Of a stretch of DNA of 64,000 nucleotides, positions 17,105 through 26,956 are shown piece after piece. The position numbers and the translations under genes were made by a program. Location of the stretch: assembly GCF_000333955.1 (NCBI RefSeq), contig NZ_CAPS01000051.1, forward strand, positions 1-64,000, given 5' to 3'. Source of the DNA: Rhodococcus sp. AW25M09 (GTDB lineage: Bacteria; Actinomycetota; Actinomycetes; Mycobacteriales; Mycobacteriaceae). Numbering within the stretch: the stretch's first letter is position 1; the number at the start of each line of letters is the position of its first letter. The notes beneath the pieces were generated by a model. The model made no database searches. It saw nothing but the letters and a program-made list of their open reading frames with translations, and had not been told where the DNA came from.

Positions 17105-17595
17105 TTACGGGGCGGCTTTACCGAACTTCCAGTATCCGGTGAAGCAGATCTGCGACTTGGGCACCGAACGCTCGTTCACCAGGTATCTACGCAGGCCCGT
17201 CGCCAGTCCCTGATTGGCCGCACAATCCAGTTCAGCTCGACGCCTGCGTGCATGTTCTGCTTCTGGATGTCGGCCTCGGTCGGGACTTCGACGAAGGCCC
17301 TGACTCGAACGTCCTCCGGTGACGACCGCAGAATGCCGAGTATGGCCGGGGCCGCGCTCTCGTCGCCGACCAGCAACTGCCAGCTCGGTCGTCCGTCGAA
17401 CGTGTAGATGCGCCCTTCGTCGAAGATCGCGACGCGGTCGCCTGGAACCGCCCGAGCAGCCCACGCCGACGCCGGACCACTGTGACCAGGCGCTCCGCCG
17501 GCTCCACTCCCATGCACGACGAAGTCCACATCCAGCGCCGGGCCGTCCCCGTACGTGCCTTGTCCCCAGAGTGGCTGTGGGGTCGCGTCGTTTTC
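17105..17595 (-). pseudogene. Degraded siderophore-interacting protein (SIP/ViuB family) gene
   Basis: Two different frames carry recognisable parts of one SIP-type ferric-siderophore reductase. Frame A (to 17176) has LDVDFVVHGSG, AVPGDRVAIFDEG, WQLLVGDESAAPAILGIL and AFVEVPTEADIQ, then stops. Frame B (ending 17105) has only the family C-terminus, LRRYLVNERSVPKSQICF and GYWKFGK. The N-terminal FAD-binding half is absent, because the remnant begins right at the stop codon of the upstream AbrB-type gene. About 35 residues around the expected AGE motif are also missing at the frame change. Truncation plus internal deletion with frameshift makes function impossible. Confidence 0.8.
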
Positions 17596-18702
17596 TCACT
17601 CGGACCTACCGCGTCGATAGCGCTGGACCAGCTTGGCTCCGACGGGTACTGCGAACAACATCATGAACACTCGGATCACCTGGGCGGCCACGACGAAGGT
17701 GACGTTCGCCCCGGTCGACGCCGCGATGGCCAATACCGCGTAGACCCCGCCGGGAGTGGTCGCGAGGTAGCCCTCGTAGCCGCTCGTCCCCGTCGCGGAC
17801 GCCAACCACAATCCGAGCATCGCGCAGCCGACCGTGACGGCGACTATCAACATCAGTGACGCAGGCAGCACGCGCGAGATCGACTTCAAGCTGGCGACGG
17901 TGAAGCGCAGACCTGCCTGCCAGCCGATGACGATGTAGGCCGCCCACAGCAGCAGGGTCGGTACGGACGCGTCGAACGACCACCCGAGCACGTCGGCGAG
18001 CGTGGCAATGATCAGTGGGCCGAGCAGGGCGGGGGCGGGCAGGCGGATCACCTTCGCCAGCATCACCCCGATGACGCCGCAGATCAGGACGAAGGCGAGA
18101 TCTATCCAGAGCGCCTCGTGCACATCGGCGGTGACCGGCGATTGTCCGGGCTGCGCTTGGAACACCAGGGTCGCAACCAGTGGCAACGTGGTGGTCACCA
18201 GCACGACGCGGAGGTACTGCACCACCGCCACCACGCGTTCGTCGCCGCCGAGCTCCTGCGTGATCGCCACCAGTCCCGACGCTCCGCCTGCCACGAGGGC
18301 GAGGGAGCCGGTCAGTGAATCGATGTCTTTGCGTAGCCCGAGCAGCGCGCCGGCCGCGATCGACAGCAGCAGGGTTCCGATGCACGCCAGCAGTACCGGC
18401 AGCCAGGTATCGCCGAGTGAGCTCAGGGTCTCGCGCTGCACCAGCGTCCCGATCTCGACGCCGAGTATCGCCTGCGCCGCCATCCCGAGTCGGCGTGGCA
18501 GCGGCGCTCTTTCGGTGCCCGTCGTCGGAGCCCACCCGGCGAGCGCGAACACGATCGCCACCAGCAGTGCGACGAACAACGCAGCCGACGGCACACCGAG
18601 TGCATCGGCCCCGACGGTCAGTGCGACCGTGACGAGAACCAGCAGCAGCCAGCGAATCAAGAAGGTCGCTCGATCTCGCGAACCTCGGGCGGCAGTCCCC
18701 AC
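17596..18702 (-). CDS. AbrB-duplication-domain membrane protein (AbrB/AmoA-like)
   Basis: A polytopic protein of up to 368 residues with about ten membrane helices. It has the repeated signature of the 'AbrB duplication' family: AQAILGVEIGTLVQRETL, LVAGGASGLVAITQELGGDERVVAVVQYLRVVLV, and in the second half IVIGWQAGLRFTVASLKSI and TTPGGVYAVLAIAAS. Family members are putative transporters, often misnamed ammonia monooxygenase. ATG 18702 overlaps the flavin reductase gene by 46 bases; a TTG at 18660 overlapping its stop (TTGA) may be the real start. The stop coincides with the edge of the SIP remnant. Confidence 0.8.
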   Translation of the reverse strand: MGTAARGSRDRATFLIRWLLLVLVTVALTVGADALGVPSAALFVALLVAIVFALAGWAPTTGTERAPLPRRLGMAAQAILGVEIGTLVQRETLSSLGDTWLPVLLACIGTLLLSIAAGALLGLRKDIDSLTGSLALVAGGASGLVAITQELGGDERVVAVVQYLRVVLVTTTLPLVATLVFQAQPGQSPVTADVHEALWIDLAFVLICGVIGVMLAKVIRLPAPALLGPLIIATLADVLGWSFDASVPTLLLWAAYIVIGWQAGLRFTVASLKSISRVLPASLMLIVAVTVGCAMLGLWLASATGTSGYEGYLATTPGGVYAVLAIAASTGANVTFVVAAQVIRVFMMLFAVPVGAKLVQRYRRGRSE

Positions 18703-19244
18703 TCGGTACGGCCGAGTCGACTGAGCGGTGCGATGGTCTCGAACTCGGGCAGGCCGTCCTCGGCGAGAAATTCGGGTCGAACCGACACCGCGACGACGCT
18801 ACCCATGACGACGAAGCAGTTACCCACTTCGACGACGCGGTGCAGCGTGGCCTCGATGGCGATCGGGGCAGCGGCCACCCGCGGCGGCGTCACGATCGAA
18901 CTGGGTTCGCTCTCGATGCCGACGGCCTCGAACTCGCTGACCCCGTGGTCGAAGCTTGCGGAGCTGCCGTTGACCTGATCGACCAACGGTGCAGTGGCCA
19001 GGTTGACGACGAACTCGCCGGTGGCCTCGATGTTGCGCAGACTGTCCTTGCGGGTCACCGACGTGAACTGCACGACCGGCGGCTCCACGGAGGACACCGT
19101 GAAGAAGCTGTAGGGCGCGAGGTTCGCCACACCGTCGGCAGAGACCGTGGAGACCCACGCGATGGGCCTGGGTACGACCGACGCGGTCAGCAGCTGGTAG
19201 AAGCGACGTGGGGTGACCTCATCGGGTCGGAAGACTGTACGCAC
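18657..19244 (-). CDS. Flavin reductase-like FMN-binding protein
   Basis: A 195-residue split-barrel flavoprotein. [20 protein letters not shown] and [19 protein letters not shown] form the flavin phosphate region, and [18 protein letters not shown] follows. This subgroup supplies reduced flavin to monooxygenases or acts as an FMN oxidoreductase. It is divergent from menD and followed by the AbrB-like membrane gene with which it overlaps. Partner is unknown. Confidence 0.83.
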   Translation of the reverse strand: MRTVFRPDEVTPRRFYQLLTASVVPRPIAWVSTVSADGVANLAPYSFFTVSSVEPPVVQFTSVTRKDSLRNIEATGEFVVNLATAPLVDQVNGSSASFDHGVSEFEAVGIESEPSSIVTPPRVAAAPIAIEATLHRVVEVGNCFVVMGSVVAVSVRPEFLAEDGLPEFETIAPLSRLGRTEWGLPPEVREIERPS

Positions 19245-19306
19245 ACCTCAACACTGTCAAAGCCCGGTTGCGGCGGCCGACCGGAGCATCTGACACTCTG
19301 GAATCT

Positions 19307-20917
19307 GTGAATCCGTCCACCGCCCAGGCCACCGCAGTCGTCGACGAACTGGCGCGCAGCGGGATCGAAGACGTCGTGCTCTGCCCCGGCTCGCGCAACG
19401 CCCCGTTGGCCTTCGCGTTGCAGGAAGCCGATGTGGCCGGGCGCCTGCGGCTGCACATGCGGATCGACGAGCGGACCGCCGGCTTTCTGGCAATCGGCCT
19501 GAGCCTGGGCAGCGGCCAACCCGTCCCGGTGGTGATGACCTCGGGTACTGCAGTGGCGAACCTCGGGCCCGCGGTGCTCGAAGCGAATTACGCCCGCATC
19601 CCGCTGATCGTCATCAGTGCCAACCGGCCCTACGAGATGCTCGGCACCGGTGCCAACCAGACGATCGAGCAGTTGGGCCTCTTCGGGTCGCAGGTCCGCG
19701 CGACCATCAGCCTCGGGCTCGCCGAAGAAGGCCCGAAGCAGAACAGTCAGTGGCGCAGCGCGGTCTCGCGGGTCATCGCCGCAGCGCGCGGTGCCCGATC
19801 CGGCAACGCCGGGCCGGTGCACTTCGACATTCCGCTGCGGGAGCCCTTGGTACCCGCGATCGGCGACCCCGGCGCGCGTCCGGAGGGTCGGCCCGATGGA
19901 TTGCCGTGGACCTCGACCACCCAGGCGACCCTCGACGTCCCCGTAGAACTGGATCTGACGATCGACACCGTGGTCGTCTCCGGCCATGGCGGCGCTGTGC
20001 GTCCCGAGCTGGCGGGACTACCCACCGTCGCCGAGCCGACGGCACCTCTGCACGGAATTGCATTGCATCCCTTGGCTCTTGCGCAGTTGAAGCCGCGTCA
20101 GGCCGTCATCACCGGGCGGCCGACGTTGCATCGTCAGGTCTCGGCGCTGCTCGCGGATCCGGCGGTGGACGTCATCGCGCTCACCACCGGCCCGCGTTGG
20201 CCCGACGTCTCGGGCAACGTCCTGGCGACCGGCACTCGCGCCGTCACCACCGGCGCACCCGATCCCGCGTGGATCGCACGCTGTGCCACCGTATCGGAAC
20301 GCGCCGAAATGGCTGTGCACCAACAACTTCGCGAGCATCCCAAGCCGACAGGGCTGCACGTTGCCGACGCGGTGATGTCCGCGCTGCAGCCCGGAGATCA
20401 ACTTGTGCTCGGAGCCTCCAACCCCGTGCGCGACGCGGCCCTGGTCTCGACTCCGATCCCGGGCGTGAAGGTTCTGTCCAATCGCGGCGTGGCCGGCATC
20501 GACGGCACCGTCTCGACGGCCATCGGTGCTGCGATGGCCGGAAAGCGCCGCACCATAGCGCTTCTGGGGGATCTGACGTTCCTGCACGACGCGGCCGGCC
20601 TGCTCATCGGCACCGGCGAGCCGCGTCCCGACGACCTGACGATCGTGGTCGCCAACGACGACGGTGGCGGCATCTTCGAGCTCCTCGAACAGGGCGACCC
20701 GCAGTACGCGGGAGTGTTCGAGCGAGTATTCGGTACACCCCACGGGATGGATCTCGGGGCGTTGTGCGGGGCCTATCGCGTCGAGCATCGACTGGTCGAC
20801 TTGGCCGATCTGGCAACCGAACTCACCGGCCATGCCGCCGGAATCAGAGTCCTGGAAGTGACCACGGAACGGTCCGGCCTGCGCGACCTACATGCCGCGA
20901 TCCGGGCCCGTCTCTAA
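19307..20917 (+). CDS. menD: SEPHCHC synthase (2-succinyl-5-enolpyruvyl-6-hydroxy-3-cyclohexene-1-carboxylate synthase)
   Basis: Thiamine-diphosphate enzyme, 536 residues from GTG 19307, where the sequence begins [15 protein letters not shown] exactly as in mycobacterial MenD. The N-terminal pyrimidine domain carries [17 protein letters not shown] and [18 protein letters not shown] with the catalytic Glu. The C-terminal PP domain carries [18 protein letters not shown] and [15 protein letters not shown], then [16 protein letters not shown] as the cofactor-binding GD...N motif. It condenses isochorismate with 2-oxoglutarate. An in-frame start at 19268 is possible but unlikely. Confidence 0.95.
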   Translation: MNPSTAQATAVVDELARSGIEDVVLCPGSRNAPLAFALQEADVAGRLRLHMRIDERTAGFLAIGLSLGSGQPVPVVMTSGTAVANLGPAVLEANYARIPLIVISANRPYEMLGTGANQTIEQLGLFGSQVRATISLGLAEEGPKQNSQWRSAVSRVIAAARGARSGNAGPVHFDIPLREPLVPAIGDPGARPEGRPDGLPWTSTTQATLDVPVELDLTIDTVVVSGHGGAVRPELAGLPTVAEPTAPLHGIALHPLALAQLKPRQAVITGRPTLHRQVSALLADPAVDVIALTTGPRWPDVSGNVLATGTRAVTTGAPDPAWIARCATVSERAEMAVHQQLREHPKPTGLHVADAVMSALQPGDQLVLGASNPVRDAALVSTPIPGVKVLSNRGVAGIDGTVSTAIGAAMAGKRRTIALLGDLTFLHDAAGLLIGTGEPRPDDLTIVVANDDGGGIFELLEQGDPQYAGVFERVFGTPHGMDLGALCGAYRVEHRLVDLADLATELTGHAAGIRVLEVTTERSGLRDLHAAIRARL

Positions 20918-21417
20918 CTCTTCTGCGCGGCAACCCATTCCAGGGTTTCGCCGGTTTCCTGATCGATCATGTCCTTGATCATCTTGTTGATCAGGTCCTC
21001 GATCTTGCCGCCGACGAGTGGGATCTTGACCGTCGATTCACCCTTGATGAGCAACTTCGCGCCGGTGCCGTCGGGCTGTAGTGACAGCGTGCCGGTGATC
21101 TTGGCCGGTAGGCCGGTGGTGCTACCGGTCAGCGTTCCTTCGGCGTGGTCGCCCTCGAGCGGGCCCCAGTGATCGGTGCGGGAGACGATCAGCTTGCCTT
21201 TGATGACCTTGGTGACGAATCCGGGGAGCTCGTTGGTGCCGACCTCTTCGGAGATGTCGACCGTCAGGCCGCCGTCGGCGTGCTTGGTCAGCTCGTACCC
21301 GTCCGTCTTCTTCGCTTTGGCGAAGCGCGCCATCCACTGGTCCTCACTGGTCAATGCTGCGTGCACTTCAGCGGGCGGATTGGACGCGCGGAGTGTGTGT
21401 TCGAAGCTGCGAGACAT
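20914..21417 (-). CDS. DUF2505 protein
   Basis: From ATG 21417 the protein has 167 residues and matches the actinobacterial DUF2505 family, a START/SRPBCC-like ligand-binding fold: [21 protein letters not shown] at the N-terminus, then a long beta sheet and the C-terminal helix [20 protein letters not shown]. Such proteins may bind a hydrophobic ligand; none is known. Its 3' end overlaps menD's by four bases. Confidence 0.82.
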   Translation of the reverse strand: MSRSFEHTLRASNPPAEVHAALTSEDQWMARFAKAKKTDGYELTKHADGGLTVDISEEVGTNELPGFVTKVIKGKLIVSRTDHWGPLEGDHAEGTLTGSTTGLPAKITGTLSLQPDGTGAKLLIKGESTVKIPLVGGKIEDLINKMIKDMIDQETGETLEWVAAQKS

Positions 21418-21471
21418 GACAGCAGACGCTACCCGAGCCGAGTCGGATCGGCTGCGAAGTAACCTGTCGAG

Positions 21472-21912
21472 GTGACCGACACAGCCCGACGCAGCCGAAC
21501 CCTGCACAGAACCCGGCTGGTCGTGCTCGTGGTCGCCATCGCGATCTCGGTCCTGGCCGTACTTCTCGTCGTGGGTGCCTGGCGAAACGACGTCACCATC
21601 GACTCCGACAAGGGCACCGCCACGGCCGAGGTGCTCTCGGCGGGCAAATTGCGTTCGGCCGTCAGCTTCATCACCCCAGACGGCGTGACGCACAACCCGG
21701 CGCTCGGTGTCCTGTATCCCACCAATCTCATCGCGGGTCAGCGCATCGAAGTCGAGTACTACAAAGCGGACCCGGACGTCGAACTGGTTCGAGTCGCCGG
21801 TCGTGATGCCGCGGTCGCGATCGTTCCGGCCGGATCGGTCATCGTCGTCACCTGGTTGATCGCAGGCCCCGTGTTGTACTGGTTGCGTCGAAAGGAGGCC
21901 CGGAGTGCGTAA
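21472..21912 (+). CDS. Two-TM membrane protein, DUF3592-like (Rv0556-like)
   Basis: GTG 21472 gives 146 residues. One TM helix lies at about residues 14-36 (RLVVLVVAIAISVLAVLLVV) and another at about 118-138. The extracytoplasmic domain between them contains FITPDGVTHNPALGVLYP and GQRIEVEYYKADPDVELVRV, the beta-sandwich pattern of DUF3592 proteins. The same position between menD and mgtA is occupied by Rv0556 in M. tuberculosis. It overlaps the thioredoxin-fold gene by eight bases, suggesting they act together. Confidence 0.8.
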   Translation: MTDTARRSRTLHRTRLVVLVVAIAISVLAVLLVVGAWRNDVTIDSDKGTATAEVLSAGKLRSAVSFITPDGVTHNPALGVLYPTNLIAGQRIEVEYYKADPDVELVRVAGRDAAVAIVPAGSVIVVTWLIAGPVLYWLRRKEARSA

Positions 21913-22330
21913 TGCCAAGCAATGGGGCATCGCCGCTCTCGCCGCAGTGGCCGGGTTCGCGTTGGTGAACTTCGGCAACATCGCGTCCTCGGTCGTGGTG
22001 ATGGTGCTCGTGGTGGTGTTCCTGCTCGTCCTGACCTCTCCGGTGCTGTATCCGCGTTCCCTGTCCGACGACGCCTCACGAGCGCGGGCGATCGAGAAGT
22101 CGGTGCCGCTGATCTACTGGCGTCCGGGATGCATCTTCTGCCTCCGTCTGCGGGTGGCGCTGCTGGTGCGCGGAAAGAATGCAGTGTGGACGAGCATCCG
22201 CAAGGATCCCGCTGCGGCGACCAGAGTGCGATCGGTCAACGACGGCAACGAGACGGTTCCGACGGTGTTCGTCGGCTCCGAACACCGCACCAATCCGAAT
22301 CCGTCGTGGGTGCTCGCGCAATTCGTGTGA
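21905..22330 (+). CDS. Membrane-anchored glutaredoxin-like protein
   Basis: A 141-residue protein. Residues 7-46 form two closely spaced hydrophobic helices; a thioredoxin-fold domain follows. LIYWRPGCIFCLRLRVALL supplies a CxxC redox centre (C-I-F-C) and NETVPTVFVGSEHRTNP the cis-proline strand, as in glutaredoxins and mycoredoxins. Orientation of the domain is not certain from sequence. Coupling to the upstream DUF3592-like gene by an eight-base overlap suggests a shared envelope redox function. Confidence 0.8.
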   Translation: MRNAKQWGIAALAAVAGFALVNFGNIASSVVVMVLVVVFLLVLTSPVLYPRSLSDDASRARAIEKSVPLIYWRPGCIFCLRLRVALLVRGKNAVWTSIRKDPAAATRVRSVNDGNETVPTVFVGSEHRTNPNPSWVLAQFV

Positions 22331-22393
22331 CGTTGGCCCACACGTAACGTTGTCCATACCTGACCGACTGCAGGGCCGCCCACACTGAGGATC

Positions 22394-23533
22394 GTGCGAG
22401 TAGCCATCGTTGCGGAATCGTTCTTGCCCAACATGAACGGCGTCACCCACTCGGTGATCCGTGTCCTCGAACATCTGGACAGGACCGGGCACGACGCCAT
22501 CGTGATCGCCCCGGACAATCCGTCGGGCCCCAGAGCCGCGACGTGGCACGACAACGTTCCGGTGCACCGGGTGCCGTCGATCATGGTCCCCAAGGTCAGT
22601 TCACTGCCCGTCGGCGTCCCCGGTCTCGGCATGGTGTCGGCGATGCGCGCCTTCGCCCCCGACGTCGTGCATCTGGCGTCACCGTTCCTGCTCGGGGCGG
22701 GCGGCCTTGCCGCGGCCAATCGGATCGACGTGCCCGCCGTCGCTGTCTATCAGACCGATGTCGCCGGTTTCGCCGCCAGCTACGGCCTCGGTCTCACCTC
22801 GAAGGCGGCCTGGCGGTGGACCAGGAGGCTGCACCGCGGCGCGGCCCGCACCCTGGCCCCGTCCACCTCGGCCGTCGACGCGTTGGAATTGCACGGGATT
22901 CCCCGCGTGCACCGCTGGGCCAGGGGAGTGGACGCCGTTCGGTTCGCGCCCTCGGCCGCGTCGGCCACCCTTCGCGGTCGATGGGGAGCCGGCGAGAAGC
23001 TGATCGTCGGATTCGTCGGAAGGCTTGCCCCGGAGAAGCACGTCGAGCGGCTCGCCGTGCTGGCCGCAGATCCGTCGATCCAGCTGGTGATCGTCGGCGG
23101 CGGACCCGATACGGCAGCACTGCAGGCGTTGATGCCGAACGCCGTCTTCACCGGCCAACTCGGCGGCGACGAGCTCGCGCAGGCGTACGCCAGTTTCGAC
23201 ATCTTCGTTCACCCCGGCGAACACGAGACGTTCTGCCAGGCAGTTCAGGAGGCCCTCGCCAGCGGCGTTCCCGTCATCGGACCCGACGCAGGCGGCCCGC
23301 GGGATCTGGTCTCGCACTGCCGCAACGGTTATCTGCTGCCGGTGGACAAGTTCACCGAACTGCTTCCCATGGCCGTCGGAGCTCTCGCCGAACCCACCAC
23401 CCGCGCCCGCTTCGGTGACGCAGCCCGCAAGTCGGTACTGCCCCGCACCTGGCCGGCCATCTGCGACGAGCTGATCTCGCACTACTACGACGTGCAAGGC
23501 ATCACAGCACCACGGGTGCAGAGAGCAGCCTGA
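22394..23533 (+). CDS. mgtA: GDP-mannose-dependent alpha-mannosyltransferase (GT4)
   Basis: A 379-residue GT-B glycosyltransferase orthologous in position and sequence to Rv0557 (MgtA, formerly PimB). The N-terminal [18 protein letters not shown] loop and the C-terminal [17 protein letters not shown] nucleotide-binding strand are clear. [19 protein letters not shown] carries the EX7E retaining motif. In mycobacteria the enzyme mannosylates glucuronosyl-diacylglycerol, a lipomannan-like anchor. It sits between menD-linked genes and menG, as in M. tuberculosis. Confidence 0.88.
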   Translation: MRVAIVAESFLPNMNGVTHSVIRVLEHLDRTGHDAIVIAPDNPSGPRAATWHDNVPVHRVPSIMVPKVSSLPVGVPGLGMVSAMRAFAPDVVHLASPFLLGAGGLAAANRIDVPAVAVYQTDVAGFAASYGLGLTSKAAWRWTRRLHRGAARTLAPSTSAVDALELHGIPRVHRWARGVDAVRFAPSAASATLRGRWGAGEKLIVGFVGRLAPEKHVERLAVLAADPSIQLVIVGGGPDTAALQALMPNAVFTGQLGGDELAQAYASFDIFVHPGEHETFCQAVQEALASGVPVIGPDAGGPRDLVSHCRNGYLLPVDKFTELLPMAVGALAEPTTRARFGDAARKSVLPRTWPAICDELISHYYDVQGITAPRVQRAA

Positions 23534-23547
23534 GTAAGCTGGTCCAC

Positions 23548-24243
23548 GTGGCCACGACATCGCGCGCAACCCTGGAAAAAGAGCCCCACGAGGTGGCGTC
23601 GATGTTCGACGGCGTCGCGCGGCGGTACGACATCACCAATACGGTTCTGTCGTTCGGGCAGGACCGGAGTTGGCGCAAGCTGACTCGTCGGGCCCTCGAT
23701 CTCAAACCCGGCGAGCGCGTACTCGACCTCGCCGCAGGCACCGGCGTCTCGACCGTCGAACTCGGTCGAAGCGGAGCGTGGTGTGTGGCCACCGACTTCT
23801 CCAAGGGAATGTTGCAGGCGGGACTGCAACGCGGAGTTCCGATGGTCGCAGGTGACGCGATGGCCCTGCCCTACGTCGACGCCAGCTTCGATGCCGCCAC
23901 CATCTCGTTCGGCCTCCGCAACGTCTCGGATTTCGACGCCGGGCTGCGCGAGATCGCCCGAGTCACCAAACCTGGCGGACGCCTTGTTGTTTCGGAGTTC
24001 TCCACGCCGGTGTTCGGCCCGTTCCGCACCGTGTACATGGAGTACCTGATGAAGGCGCTACCGAAAGTCGCTCGCGCCGTGAGCAGTAACCCCGACGCGT
24101 ACGTCTACCTCGCCGAGTCCATCCGTGCCTGGCCCACGCAGGAAGAACTGGCACAGCGCATCGCCGACGCCGGCTGGACGGACGTGCAGTGGCGCAACCT
24201 CACCGGTGGAATCGTGGCTCTGCACAAGGCCACTCGACCCTGA
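23548..24243 (+). CDS. menG: Demethylmenaquinone methyltransferase
   Basis: A class I SAM methyltransferase of the UbiE/MenG family, 231 residues from GTG 23548. [20 protein letters not shown] is the family's N-terminal signature, [15 protein letters not shown] the SAM glycine loop, and [20 protein letters not shown] plus [17 protein letters not shown] follow. The last segment, [15 protein letters not shown], is typical. It methylates demethylmenaquinone, completing the quinone ring. Starts 14 bases after mgtA; also called ubiE or menH. Confidence 0.94.
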   Translation: MATTSRATLEKEPHEVASMFDGVARRYDITNTVLSFGQDRSWRKLTRRALDLKPGERVLDLAAGTGVSTVELGRSGAWCVATDFSKGMLQAGLQRGVPMVAGDAMALPYVDASFDAATISFGLRNVSDFDAGLREIARVTKPGGRLVVSEFSTPVFGPFRTVYMEYLMKALPKVARAVSSNPDAYVYLAESIRAWPTQEELAQRIADAGWTDVQWRNLTGGIVALHKATRP

Positions 24244-24256
24244 GGCCCGACGGCTA

Positions 24257-25504
24257 TCAGGAAAAGGGCGGCCGGGAATCGATTTTCAGTGACCCGGTTC
24301 CCGATGCTCGCCAGGTACGGGCGACGAGGTCGCTGTCTGCCTCGGTGATCAGGTTGCCCATGCAGCGGACGGCGACTTTCATCAGTGCCCGTGAGCGCAT
24401 ACCCACCGGTCCCGCCGCAGGCAGGAATCTCGGCACGGTCAGCAGTCCGGCGAGGCGTCGAGCGATGGAGAACGCCTGCCCGTAGTGCTCGCGCAGCAGG
24501 GCAGGCCAGGCCTCGGTGAGGTCGTGATGATCGAGCAGGTCGACGACCATACGGCCGCCCTCGAGTCCGTAGTCGATGCCCTCGCCGTTGAGTGGGTTCA
24601 CACACGCTGCGGCGTCGCCGATGATGGCCCAGTTGCTGCCCGCCACTCCGGAGACCGCGCCGCCCATCGGCAGCAACGCCGACGCCACCGCACGCAGTTC
24701 TCCGCTGAGGTCCCATTCGCCGCGGCGCTGCTGGGTGTAGAGGTCGAGCAGTGGGCGCAAGGCTCCCGGTGCGGGCCTCTTGGCGGTGGCCAAGGTGCCG
24801 ACGCCGATGTTGATGGTGCCGTCGTTCAGCGGGAAGACCCAGCCGTAGCCGGGCTGCAGAGTGCCTGCGGCGTCTCGTAATTCGAGGTGCGAGCTGATCC
24901 ACTCGTCGTCGCTGCGGCCGGAGGTGATGTAGGCGCGCGCGGCGACGCCGAAGGCGGTGTCGCGATGCCACTCACGCCCGAGTTGCTTGCCCAGAGTGGA
25001 GCGAACACCGTCGGCGACGATCAGGGTGCGGCAGGAGATCTCGTGCGTTCCACCGGCGCGCTGGAGGGTCACGGAGCGCACCGAATTTCCGTCGCGGGTG
25101 ACGCCGACAGCCTTGGCTCCCTGGGCCATGACGGCCCCGGATTCGACCGCGGCGACGCGAATCCTGTCGTCCAATTCGGTTCGGGGAACGGCGCTTCCGA
25201 CGGTCGGCAGTGACCTGCTCGGCCATTCGAGCTGCAGTTCCTGGCCGAATCCGCTCAGTCGCAGTCCTCGATTGCGCGCCTTACCGCGAACCCACTCGCC
25301 CAGCCCCAGGTGGTCGAGTTCGGCAACGGCACGTGGCGTCAATCCGTCGCCGCACGTCTTGTCGCGGGGGAACACGGCCGCGTCCACCAGGACGACGTCG
25401 CGGCCCGATCGCGCGGCCCATGCCGCAGCGGACGATCCAGCGGGACCCGCGCCCACGACCAGAACGTCGGTCGAGGTGGGTGGGGCGGGGAGAGGAGTGC
25501 TCAC
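24257..25504 (-). CDS. menJ: Menaquinone reductase, geranylgeranyl reductase family
   Basis: A 415-residue FAD flavoprotein from GTG 25504. The dinucleotide fold VLVVGAGPAGSSAAAWAARSG opens the protein, FPRDKTCGDGLTPRAVAELD gives the family substrate-flavin motif, and IGDAAACVNPLNGEGIDYGL the second flavin motif. Position facing the polyprenyl synthase matches M. tuberculosis menJ (Rv0561c), which saturates one isoprene unit of menaquinone. An in-frame extension to 25690 is compositionally unlike the family and rejected. Confidence 0.9.
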   Translation of the reverse strand: MSTPLPAPPTSTDVLVVGAGPAGSSAAAWAARSGRDVVLVDAAVFPRDKTCGDGLTPRAVAELDHLGLGEWVRGKARNRGLRLSGFGQELQLEWPSRSLPTVGSAVPRTELDDRIRVAAVESGAVMAQGAKAVGVTRDGNSVRSVTLQRAGGTHEISCRTLIVADGVRSTLGKQLGREWHRDTAFGVAARAYITSGRSDDEWISSHLELRDAAGTLQPGYGWVFPLNDGTINIGVGTLATAKRPAPGALRPLLDLYTQQRRGEWDLSGELRAVASALLPMGGAVSGVAGSNWAIIGDAAACVNPLNGEGIDYGLEGGRMVVDLLDHHDLTEAWPALLREHYGQAFSIARRLAGLLTVPRFLPAAGPVGMRSRALMKVAVRCMGNLITEADSDLVARTWRASGTGSLKIDSRPPFS

Positions 25505-25862
25505 GTGTTCCAGTATCCCGATTTCGAGTGAGGGTGCATCGGGGGCCTCCGGTCGACGCTGTGCGAACGCGTGGTGATGGGCATGCGAGTTCTCGGTTTC
25601 CAGCGTGAACAGGCCGAATTCCGCTTGTGATCGTGCTCGAGGGGCCGATGGCTGCCCGGACCGACGCGGTGGGTGACACGGCGTCGGCAACGAAGGCCGC
25701 CACGCTGCAAGTCATGTCCGGCAACCTCGGTGAGTGAAGCGTCACCTGTGGTCGGTGCCACCGTCCCGTCGGTGTGCACGCTAGGTTCACTACGGTAGAG
25801 GCGAGCAGCGGCGCTGATGCCGCTACTGCCGGCATGTCGACGACAGGACAGGGACCAACATC
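25505..25862. promoter_or_regulatory. Divergent intergenic region between menJ and polyprenyl synthase
   Basis: About 360 bases with no supported gene. It must contain promoters for both flanking genes. A possible -10 (TAGGTT at 25782 or TACGGT at 25791) lies some 70-80 bases before the polyprenyl synthase start, but no convincing -35 accompanies it. No strong operator-like palindrome was seen. Confidence 0.35.
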
Positions 25863-26882
25863 GTGAGTACAGACGACGCTGCCGTAGCAACGGTCGTTGC
25901 CGGAGTCGACCTGGGTGACCCGGAGCTCGCGCGATCCGTCGCGGACGGCCTCGCACGCGTCGAAGAGCTGATGATCAGTGAACTCTCCGACGGCGAAGAG
26001 TTCCTGACCGAGGCCGCGCTGCACCTGGCCAAGGCGGGCGGCAAGCGATTTCGGCCCCTGTTCACAGTGCTCACCGGCCAGCTGGGGCCGTCGCCGACCG
26101 ACCCGGCGATCGTCACCGCCGCCACCGTCGTGGAGCTCGTTCACCTGGCGACGCTCTATCACGACGACGTCATGGACGAGGCTTCGATGCGCCGGGGTGC
26201 GGAGAGCGCGAACTCACGCTGGGGCAACAGTGTGGCCATTCTCGCGGGCGATTACCTCTTCGCTCACGCGTCGCGTCTGGTGTCCACCCTCGGACCCGAC
26301 GCCGTCCGCATCATCGCCGAGACCTTCGCCGAGCTCGTCACCGGGCAGATGCGAGAAACCATCGGAGCCAAGAGCACCGACGATCCCGTCGCGCACTACC
26401 TGAAGGTCGTGTGGGAGAAGACCGGGTCGCTCATCGCGTCGTGCGGACGCTTCGGTGGAACGTTCAGCGGCGGCGACGCCGAGCACGTGGGACGTCTCGA
26501 GCGACTGGGTGACGCCGTCGGAACTGCGTTCCAGATCTCCGATGACATCATCGACATCTCCTCGGCCACCGAGCAGTCCGGCAAGACACCCGGCACCGAC
26601 CTCCGTGAGGGCGTGCACACTCTTCCGGTGCTGTTCGCGCTGCGCGAAGAGGGTGCCGACGGGGATCGACTCCGCGAGATCCTGGCCGGGCCGGTCACCG
26701 AGGACGCCCTGGTGACCGAGGCTCTGGAGCTGCTGCAGCGCTCACCCGGGATGGTCTCGGCCAAGAAGACACTCGGCGAATACGCCGCTCGGGCCCACGC
26801 AGAACTCGCACTGCTGCCACAGGGCCCGGCCAACGATGCGCTCGGCCGGTTGGTGAACTACACCGTCGAACGCGTGGGCTGA
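25863..26882 (+). CDS. grcC1: Polyprenyl diphosphate synthase (menaquinone side chain)
   Basis: A 339-residue trans-isoprenyl diphosphate synthase from GTG 25863. It has the GGKRFRPLF substrate site, the first Asp-rich motif [33 protein letters not shown], and the second Asp-rich motif [18 protein letters not shown]. The small residues before the first DDxxD motif fit a long-chain product (C35-C45), suited to menaquinone tails. Same position as Rv0562 (grcC1). Substrate chain length is inferred. Confidence 0.9.
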   Translation: MSTDDAAVATVVAGVDLGDPELARSVADGLARVEELMISELSDGEEFLTEAALHLAKAGGKRFRPLFTVLTGQLGPSPTDPAIVTAATVVELVHLATLYHDDVMDEASMRRGAESANSRWGNSVAILAGDYLFAHASRLVSTLGPDAVRIIAETFAELVTGQMRETIGAKSTDDPVAHYLKVVWEKTGSLIASCGRFGGTFSGGDAEHVGRLERLGDAVGTAFQISDDIIDISSATEQSGKTPGTDLREGVHTLPVLFALREEGADGDRLREILAGPVTEDALVTEALELLQRSPGMVSAKKTLGEYAARAHAELALLPQGPANDALGRLVNYTVERVG

Positions 26883-26956
26883 CAACCCGGGAACCGCAGC
26901 TCGGGGTGTTTTCGTTGAATCCGGTAGTAATACCCGGTACGAGGAGGCACCTTCGG

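Noticed and set aside
17105-17599. A 164-residue protein read straight through in one frame
   Set aside because: Only its C-terminal part resembles the SIP family; the upstream part is a shadow, because the true family residues are in a different frame.
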